64,000 nt of DNA, from NCBI GenBank assembly GCA_015680685.1, contig MNCI01003059.1, positions 466,083-530,082 on the forward strand, in the 5' to 3' direction. Below, one piece after another: positions 57,697 to 64,000 of this stretch (position 1 is its first letter; each line of letters starts with the position of its first letter). The notes beneath the pieces are model-generated. The model ran no database searches and was not told the origin of the DNA. It worked only from the letters and a program-made list of their open reading frames with translations. The position numbers and the translations under genes were made by a program. The DNA comes from Gnetum montanum. Lineage: Eukaryota > Streptophyta > Gnetopsida > Gnetales > Gnetaceae.

Positions 57697-58278
57697 GCTC
57701 TTCTTCAATATCACCACTTCCTTTGTAGCTTTCCTTCATCGTCGTTGTAGCTTTTTTCTCCACCGCTGTTGGATTCCAGCACCATTATAGTGCTTTGCTC
57801 TGCTGCTGTTCTGTTCATTATTGTTATTGACGGACGCTTGCAGTCTTGTCATTGTATAGTGGTCGAACCCTCATGTCCACTGAACAAACGTGAGGGCTTT
57901 CCTAAACCCTATACTTCTTTAGCTCTGCCAAAAGATCTGACTTCATGACTGATCACTATTTTAAAAACTATTTGTAATAGATGCTAGTATCACTTTCCAC
58001 CCCTATCTTGACCAGTATGAGTGGGGCCCATTCTTTTTTTTTTTTTATCTTTTTTTTAAAAGCTTGTACTAACATGCTCATCTCCTTGCCTTAGCTTCAC
58101 CTACCTAGCCGCATTGCCTTAGCACATTGAAGAGGGGTGCAAGTCCCGAAAATGTTTTGTGTAACAACTAACGTTGTGCAATGTCATGAGCTTTTCCTTC
58201 GCTGCATTACCATTTCTTTGCCAAGCCACATGAGATCCATTCAAAATTTTGTAAGTCCTAAAATTTTTTAAGTTTAAA
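57697..58278 (+). repeat. PLE repeat copy a (pseudo-LTR-like)
   Basis: Shares with copy c the start (CTTCTTCAATATCACCACTT onward) and with both b and c the block from GAACAAACGTGAGGGC (or similar) to AAGTCCTAAAATTT. It includes GAGTGGGGCCCATT and a T-rich tract. Confidence 0.75.
58111..58183 (+). ncRNA. Hammerhead-ribozyme-like motif, copy a
   Basis: TTGAAGA (58127-58133; one change from CTGANGA), a stem GGGG...CCC, GAAA at 58148-58151, and outer complementary arms GCATTG...CACA and TGTGCAATG (58175-58183). AATGTT (58151-58156) can pair with AACGTT (58170-58175) as a third stem. The cleavage nucleotide is not canonical. Proposed by analogy with hammerheads known in PLEs. Confidence 0.4.
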
Positions 58279-58279
58279 A

Positions 58280-58829
58280 ATTTGAGGAATGAATGAAAGA
58301 TTGTGGTGTCATTCCTCCAAATTTCTCTGCAATGCAACCTGCGGCAAAATGCCCAGAAAAGGCAAAATTGTGGCACGCTACATTAGTTTACTGTTTTGCA
58401 GTTGTAGGGTGCTACTGAAACCTGACTTAGTGGTTGTGGAGCTCATCGACATCCTGTTTTGCATCGACTGTAGTTTTTTCTAGCAGCAGCAGGCATTGGG
58501 TTCTCAGCCTAACGTCAATCTGCTGCAACAACCTCAATCTTCACGGTGACAAAAATGGCAAAAACAGTGAGATAATTTTCAACACACCAGCAGAATAATT
58601 AGAAAAATCGACAACAACAGTCTTTTCTTTTTAAAAAACTAGCAGAATCAACAATAGCGATAGTTAAACCCTAGATCCATGTCACGGCAGGGAGATTGCG
58701 GTGGTAGATCTGCAAATGGCGGTGATTTTCTTGTTAATCGCAGTGGTTTTTCTTGCGCTGATTCGTGTTAGGGGCCCTAATCTGCGAGAGGGTTTGGGCT
58801 TTTTTTAGAGTTTGGAGGGTTTTTCTAGC
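58280..58829 (+). other. PLE 5' region, noncoding
   Basis: Contains 58395-58470, a stretch (GGTGCTACTGAAACCTGACT onward) matching the start of the coding-like block at 7855-7920, preceded in both cases by a T-rich TTTGCA tract. Otherwise no recognised feature. Confidence 0.45.
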
Positions 58830-59522
58830 ATGCGTGGCAGTGTGCGTGACTCTCGAGGAGGTGGCTGGCATGATGGCCGAGGAAACATGCAGGGTGGTCG
58901 AGGTAGCTCGCAAGGTGCATGAATTGGAGCACAAGGAAGCGCATGAGCACAACATTGACTGCACCTGCATCATAAAACAAGTGTTGCCCGCGGCAGCAAC
59001 TCTAACGACGGTGCTCAGACTTTCTCCAACCGTGGTGCCCAATCCTTCAACGGTGGTGGATTCAGCCGTGGTGGTAGCTTCAGACGCAGCAACGGCGGTA
59101 GTAGGGTCAGCCGCTTTGATCTCAGAAATGACGGCAATTGTCAGGATTTTCAGAGATCGTGTTAGGGCAGCAGTGCTTTAAACTATGGTTTAAGCAATAA
59201 TGTAAATGATGATGTTGTAAATAACTGAGGGCTAAATGAAAATTTAAACTTGAAGTGCCCCGCTCGTACCAATTCACCACCGGCCAGGCCCCACCCTCAA
59301 ACACTAAATCAAGACCCTCCACCACATCCCAACACATCTACAACCCATCTGCCCCCTTCATCCACTCCTTTTCATTTTGTAGCGACTTCAACCTCCACTC
59401 CAGTTGCCTCTCGGCCATTAACTGTAGTCTGTGCCCCAAACAACCCCCTGCCAAATCTCTTTTTTGCACTATTTACACCACTACCTGAACACCACCTGCT
59501 GAAATTTGCATCGTTTATTTAG
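58830..59522 (+). pseudogene. RG-rich N-terminal frame of the PLE
   Basis: The frame from ATG 58830 reads MRGSVRDSRGGGWHDGRGNM then QGGRGSSQGA. After three stops it continues with GAQSFNGGGFSRGGSFRRSN and GGSRVSRFDLRND, then in the same frame a Pro/Thr/Ser-rich run (59250-59522: PPARPHPQTLNQDPPPHPNT). Arg-Gly boxes typically bind nucleic acids. The frame phase is kept over 690 bp, and the stops present are transition-type. An overlapping 138-codon frame (58765-59181) is open, but its composition (Val/Ala-rich, no motif) makes it the weaker choice. Confidence 0.5.
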
Positions 59523-59536
59523 AACTTCTTCCATGA

Positions 59537-61319
59537 TTGCGTTTAAATTTTCGGTTGCCTACCATCAACCAAACTTTGTACGCACGTTTGCTCTTTGTGC
59601 GTAAAATAGTTCGTGAAATTGAAAATCACATCTTTAATCTTGTGATCCATAACTTTTTATCACGCTCTCTTTTAGCAAACGAAATTAAAGTTCTAGGCTT
59701 TGGACTTAAATTCATCCCTGGGCTCCTTCCATGGATTGAAACTCCATTCTTAAAGAATTCACTGCTTTTGCTCAGCTTTTTCAACTTGAGAATTTCTTTA
59801 AAAATAAACCTAAAGATACATTTTCATCTTCACCATTTATTATATCAACTCAGATTCCTAAAATAAAATTTTGCTATTGTAATAATTGGAATCCTCTAAT
59901 TAGTAGTTTCAATCTCGAGCTCAAAAATTGCATTCGCAATTACCTTGCTTCCCTTAAAGCTACACTCTCCTCTCTTGATTTCAGCCACTGACAACCTCTT
60001 CTTTGTCTTCTTAGAGCACTTCAAGAACTTCAAAAAGACACAAGCATCATCATTCGATCTGTAGATAAAAATCTTGGAGTTTGTGTTCTGGATTCCTCTT
60101 AGTATCTTAAAGAAGCAACCAGGCAAGTTTCAGATTTAGATATTTATTTGCATGTGAATTCTATTCCATAAGATGATCTTTGTCGTTAATTCTTTTTCAT
60201 CATCAACCGTTTCCCACAGGTTTTTAAAAATTTTAAGGATTCATTGCTTCAATACAAGGCCCCTAAACCTTGTAATTTTTATTTAATCCTTAAAATTCAC
60301 AAACCTGTAATGGTGGCTGCCCAATTTGCTCCTACACAGGTTATGTGCTTGAATTCGCCTCTCACATCCTTCATTATTTGCTATTTTTTATCCTTTTTCC
60401 CAACCATATCATTTTCAGGATTCCTCTACCTTGATCCATGATCTCCATTTAAGAGTTCTACCTCTTAATATACTTTTGTTTACATTTGATGTAGAATCTC
60501 TTTACCCCAACATCTCCACTGATCATAACATTGTTGCCCTTAAAGATATGGTTAAAACATATTTTTCTACAAACCCATTCTCCTTGCAGAATCTCTATAT
60601 CAACGCCATTCTGGAGCTCGTTTCATTGGTGGTTTGAAAGCACTATTTGGAATTCAATGAAGTACAATATAAATAGATTAGAGGCATCGCAATAGGTAGA
60701 AATTTTGCTATTTTCTACGCATGTCTTTTTCTGTGCCATCTTGAAAGACAAGTTTTCAATACTTTTGATTCCCAAAATCTTTTGTATTTCAAAAGAGTTA
60801 TTGATGATGCTTTTGACATCTGGAATGAATTTGAAGATTCTCTTTTTTTCCTTTTTTCCTGATATTGTAATTTTTATCCATTAATCAACATTACCCCTAC
60901 CATTTCTAATTCTATAGTTAATATTTTGGATGTCACTTTCTTCAAGGGACCTCATTTTGTTAAAACTGGTATCCTTTCTACTAAGTGTTATCAGAAACTC
61001 TTGAATGCATATCAGTACATCCCTTTCTCCTCATGGCATCCATTTTATTAGAAGAAAGCATTCATTATTGTAGAACTTAAACAATAACTCAGTAGGGAAT
61101 TATGTTTTGACGATCTTTAGTAGATTCAGTGACAACTCTTCTGATGACTTCATGCTTGAGGATATCCTTCTCACCTACTGCTTAAATGCTTCAACCTTGT
61201 TCCTGTTGCTTTTTGCTGATCACTTCTGGTTAGACTTCAACAAAGTAATGACGTTTATGTTAGGAAATGGACCCTTCTCATCTTCAAATTGGATTTTAGT
61301 ACTTCTATTAAATCCTTGA
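59537..61319 (+). pseudogene. Penelope-like reverse transcriptase
   Basis: PLE landmarks in order, across several frameshifts: NFLSRSLLANEIKVLGFGLK (N-terminal motif, about 59650-59715); IIIRSVDKNLGVCVLD at about 60049-60096 (motif 1); a LILKIHKP-like run near 60280; FTFDVESLYPNIST at 60478-60520 (catalytic Asp); IRGIAIGRNFAIFYACLFL at about 60677-60740; FKRVIDDAFDIW at 60788-60823 (YIDD box as VIDD, both Asp kept); and the thumb TKCYQKLLNAYQYIPFSSWH (60980-61040) with KKAFIIVELKQ and GYPSHLLLKCF. The (C/R)YQK...YPFSS(F/W)HP thumb is diagnostic of PLEs. PLEs prime at DNA ends or nicks. Stops and frameshifts make it a pseudogene. Confidence 0.9.
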
Positions 61320-62046
61320 ACGTGAGGGCCCTCCTAAGCCCTATACTTGATTAGCTTCGCCAAAAAGATCTGACTTTCCAGAACATCATTATAGATGTGG
61401 TGACTTGTTTGTTGAAATCCTAAAAAGCTACGTTTATTCCTTGTTAAGAATAGATTCAAGTGCTTCGTCTCACCCCCACTTCAGCTTGAATGAGTGGGGC
61501 CCAATTAAATTTTTAGTTTGCTTCCAATTTTAGATTTTCTAAGTTGGGACATTATAAATCAAGCACTTGTGCTCTTGACTTTGCCCATGTAAGCTTAAGA
61601 TAAGAATTCTTGAAAATGTTTTATATTTTAGCTTTACTTGGTTAATGTCAATTTGAGCTTTCTTTTTTTTTTCTAATTTTTTTCCTCGTCTGCTTTTCTA
61701 TTTTGTATTTTCATTAGTTGAACAAGATCCCAACAAAATTTTTTCAAACAAATTTTTTTTTTCAAACCCAAAATTATTTCTTTTTTTGTTTTATCTTTTT
61801 TTTTTAAGTTGAGAACCTATAAATTCATTGTATTGGCATGCTCATCTCCTTACCTTTATAGCTTTGGCTACTTGGCCGCATTGCCTTAGCACACTGAAGA
61901 GGGGTGTAAGTCCTCGAAAACATTTTGTGTAACTAACGTTGTGCAATGCCATGAGCGTTTCAGTTTTTTAGCTTCTCCTTTGCTGCATTACCATTCCTTT
62001 CCCAAGCTGCACAAGATCCATTCAAAATTTTTTAAGTCCTAAAATT
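61315..62046 (+). repeat. PLE repeat copy b
   Basis: Begins within the RT C-terminal coding (GAACGTGAGGGCCCTCCTAA) and runs through GAGTGGGGCCCAATT to AAGTCCTAAAATTTC. It is the 3' end of the PLE that carries the RT. Confidence 0.75.
61878..61949 (+). ncRNA. Hammerhead-ribozyme-like motif, copy b
   Basis: Best preserved of the three. CTGAAGA at 61894-61900 fits the CUGANGA box exactly, stem II is GGGG (61901-61904) with CCTC (61912-61915), and the GAAA box is at 61916-61919. Outer arms GCATTG (61878-61883) and CACA (61890-61893) pair with TGTGCAATGC (61940-61949). AACATT/AACGTT can form stem III with one decayed pair. The nucleotide before stem I does not give a clean NUH cleavage triplet. 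Confidence 0.5.
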
Positions 62047-62049
62047 TCT

Positions 62050-62280
62050 CTTTGTCTTGCTACCTTCAAAAGGTTGAACTCTGCATGCTAGGCAACTACT
62101 ATTTTCTGGATTCTAACCATTTTCATTTTTTTTTGTTTTTGGTTAGACATATCCTTTGTAGGTTCATCACGATTGATTCTCATTGCTAGACTTTGCGGAC
62201 CATGACATGATGCTACATCTAGTCCCATGTCTTGGGAAACTACCCGGCTTATGTGGATCCTTTTGGTTGTGGTTCTTTCG
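62050..62280 (+). other. Sequence between PLE repeats b and c
   Basis: No motif recognised. Short frames exist on both strands. It may be the 5' flank belonging to the next partial PLE copy. Confidence 0.4.
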
Positions 62281-62283
62281 ATA

Positions 62284-62929
62284 CCACTCTTCTTCAGTAT
62301 CACCACTTCCTTTGCAACTTTCCTTCAGTGTTGTTGTAGCTTTTTTCTCTGCCACTGTTGGATCCCAGCATCGTTGTCGCTCTCTGCTTCACTGCTGTTG
62401 ATGGCTTCCATTCGTTGTTGTTGTCGATGGATGCCTGCGATCTTGTCATCGTATAGTGGTTGGACCCCTCATGTCCATTGAACAAACATGAAGGCCTTCC
62501 TAAACCCTATACTTCTTCGACTTTGCCAAAAGATCCAACTTCATGACTAATCACCATTTGAAAATTTTTTTGTATTAGATGCTAGTACCACTTCCCATCC
62601 CCATCTCGGCCAATACGAGTGGGGCCTGTTCTTTTTTTGTTTTATCTTTTTTTTTGAAGTTGGGAGCCTATAAATTCATTGTACTGGCATGCTTATCTCC
62701 TTGCCTCTGTAGTTTCGAATGCCTAGCTACATTGCCTTAGCACACTAAAGAAGGATGCAAGTCCCCAAAAATGTTTTGTGTAACAACTAACATTCTGCAA
62801 TGCCATGAGCTTTTCTATTTTTTTAGTTTTTCAACTTTTCCTTTGCTGCATTACTATTTCTTTGCCAAGCCACACGAGATCCATTCAAAATTTTTTTAAG
62901 TCCTAAAATTTTTTAAGCTTAGAGAACAA
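62284..62929 (+). repeat. PLE repeat copy c
   Basis: Collinear with copy a over its full length, from CTTCTTCAGTATCACCACTT to AAGTCCTAAAATTTTTTAAG. Coding-like ORF3 sequence starts immediately after it. Confidence 0.75.
62725..62802 (+). ncRNA. Hammerhead-ribozyme-like motif, copy c (decayed)
   Basis: The CTGAAGA box reads CTAAAGA (62745-62751) and GAAA reads AAAA (62767-62770), both G-to-A. The outer arms are still partly present (ATTG...CACA with TCTGCAATGC). Confidence 0.3.
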
Positions 62930-64000
62930 CTAAAACAAGCTGAGGAGGAAATGGTGATGGCCATCTTCAACCAGTCCATAGCAGAAACATCAACCTTCTT
63001 GGTTCAAAAGAACTTGGTTTAGATGCATTAAGAAAATGAGTCTTTGACTGCAGAAAATCACTGCCTACACAATGTTGATGCACAAAAATAACAGATGCAG
63101 GAGTTTATTCATCAACAGTAGGAGTAGCTTGCCAGGGTAAACAAAAAAATGAGGAAATTGGTCATGGAGAATTGTAATCTATTTATGAAGAAAGTTCAAG
63201 CCTTACGCCAAAAATTTGCCATTGAGATTATTGCCTAGAAAAATGAGGCTCTAAAATTTGAAAGAGTTAAGAATCATTATAGATATTAGGTTCACTTGTA
63301 GAAGGAAGTGAATGAAAAAAATATTCAAATGGCTAAGGCAAAAGTAAACAAGGCCCTCCAATAACTCCAATAAGGAAGAGAAGTGTGGCAACCCATCATT
63401 AATAAAATAGATGCCTACAATAGAGTAGAGATCCACATGAAGAAGTTGCAAATTGAAGAATGATAGAGTATATGGAATTGGCCAATCTTTGCTATGCAAA
63501 CTTGGCAATGTTGACTGCTAGACGGTCACAGTTAGAACTTGAAAAGTAGGTGGCCAACTCATACTTGTTGTACGAGGTTGAGTTCAAGCACCATAAGAAC
63601 ACCAAGCAAAAACTTGAGATAACAAATGCTAAACTTGAAGTTCTTAGGGCATGATTCATGGATCAATGATCAACTACTAAGAACTTGGCCAAGAGAATGC
63701 ATGATTACCAAGAGCTGAAAGATGCAGTTATAGCATTCAACATTGAGCACAAACAATTTGTTGTTTAGTTCATCAATGCCAATGAACTATTTCCAATGAT
63801 TCCCTGTCTTTAGGATGTGCTCGTTCTGACCCACATTGGTGAAGTTGCATGGATGGTGCATGATCTTAGGAGTAAGGAGGAGAAAATGAAAGCATTAGTA
63901 GATGCATTTTTCCTTCCACTAGAAGTTGCAACAATAGTAGGATAGTTATAGTTGCCTCAACTGTCACACATGCCTGAAGCTGGTGAAGATCCCTCAAAGC
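62930..64000 (+). pseudogene. ORF3, C-terminal coiled-coil part, runs off window
   Basis: Directly after PLE repeat c the plus strand reads REQLKQAEEEMVMAIFNQSI, NKKMRKLVMENCNLFMKKVQ, FAIEIIA, NEALKFERVKNHY and KEVNEKNIQMAKAKVNKALQ. Charged helical sequence parallels the C-terminal part of the minus-strand ORF3 at about 32.4-33.0 kb (NEAKRHERLKEHF, VNEKEI). Further Lys/Glu-rich blocks continue to the edge. Stops and frameshifts are frequent. This supports the view that the PLE split a single ORF3. Confidence 0.6.

Larger units (their letters stand above)
57697..62929 (+). mobile_element. Penelope-like retroelement (PLE) with three repeat copies
   Basis: A plus-strand PLE reverse transcriptase (59.5-61.3 kb) with an upstream RG-rich frame (58.8-59.5 kb) is flanked by copies of a noncoding repeat: 57.70-58.28 kb, 61.31-62.05 kb and 62.28-62.93 kb. 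Such direct repeats (pseudo-LTRs) and partial tandem copies are typical of PLEs. The insertion separates two halves of ORF3. PLEs are rare in plants; conifer 'Dryad' elements are the known case. No GIY-YIG endonuclease motif could be read. No clean target duplication was found. Confidence 0.75.
47305..64000 (+). mobile_element. Athila-like Ty3-Gypsy element, plus strand, 3' end outside window
   Basis: 5' LTR, Asp-type PBS, gag, protease, RT-RNaseH, integrase, 1.5-kb spacer, and ORF3 with its own promoter and intron, in order on the plus strand. It is interrupted by the PLE at 57.7-62.9 kb. No TGATGAG-type 3' LTR is found before 64000. The pol resembles the Athila lineage (KMPFGLCNALATFQ, FSKVAKLLVELMNKD). 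It is a relative of the minus-strand element it interrupts. Confidence 0.7.

Noticed and set aside
58765-59181. Open 138-codon frame as the PLE N-terminal protein
   Set aside because: Val/Ala-rich with no motif; the overlapping frame starting at 58830 encodes Arg/Gly boxes and stays in phase with the next open stretch to 59522.
61320-62280. GIY-YIG endonuclease downstream of the PLE RT
   Set aside because: No GIY...YIG spacing or following Arg/Glu motif could be read in any frame; the sequence is the noncoding repeat.

Overview
This window looks like intergenic heterochromatin from a large plant nuclear genome, most likely a gymnosperm and probably a conifer. No intact host gene is visible. 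Almost everything recognisable is a mutated, interrupted retroelement. The coding remains carry many stops (often TGA or TAG where CGA, CAA or CAG is expected) and frameshifts, as expected of old methylated insertions. The best taxonomic clue is a Penelope-like element (PLE) at about 57.7-62.9 kb; such elements are best known among seed plants from conifers ('Dryad').

Layout. (1) 1-2507: a short minus-strand LTR element that carries only gag. Its 5' LTR is 1720-2507, and its 3' LTR runs off the left edge. It sits in the integrase end of (2), an old minus-strand Ty3/Gypsy element of Tat/Ogre type. From right to left that element shows a promoter region with hairpin repeats (18.3-17.3 kb), gag (16.2-13.7 kb), protease (13.2-12.5 kb), a 6.7-kb stretch holding a plus-strand extra gene (5.9-11.3 kb) and a 31-bp minisatellite, then RT-RNaseH (5.7-4.0 kb) and integrase (3.6-2.5 kb). 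(3) 18.3-30.8 kb: AT-rich, weakly readable sequence with a degenerate plus-strand coding-like stretch, a short Gypsy pol fragment, a tRNA-derived SINE, two microsatellites and two clusters of a 10-bp motif. (4) 30.8-47.3 kb: a minus-strand Athila-like Gypsy element whose integrase is split by a structurally complete Copia element (37,934-46,110, 5-bp target duplication CCTTC). (5) 47.3 kb to the right edge: a plus-strand relative of (4), which appears to be inserted into its RT. This one has an LTR, PBS, gag, protease, RT-RNaseH, integrase and an extra ORF, and is itself interrupted by the PLE.

Two things stand out. First, both Athila-like elements, in opposite orientations, carry the same unit about 1.5 kb downstream of integrase: a TATA box, a noncoding first exon, an intron of 304 or 307 bp ending exactly at an ATG, and a long ORF with a conserved N-terminal domain plus a coiled-coil-like C-terminal part. 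It sits where env-like ORFs sit in Athila, but it does not look like an envelope protein. Second, the PLE has a recognisable reverse transcriptase, an arginine-glycine-rich N-terminal frame, and three copies of a noncoding repeat, each with a hammerhead-ribozyme-like core.

Assembly caveats: there are two long N runs and six single Ns. Four of the single Ns sit between perfect or near-perfect 40-50 bp duplications, and the other two bound a 338-bp segment that the coding content shows to be inverted. These are assembly joins rather than biology.
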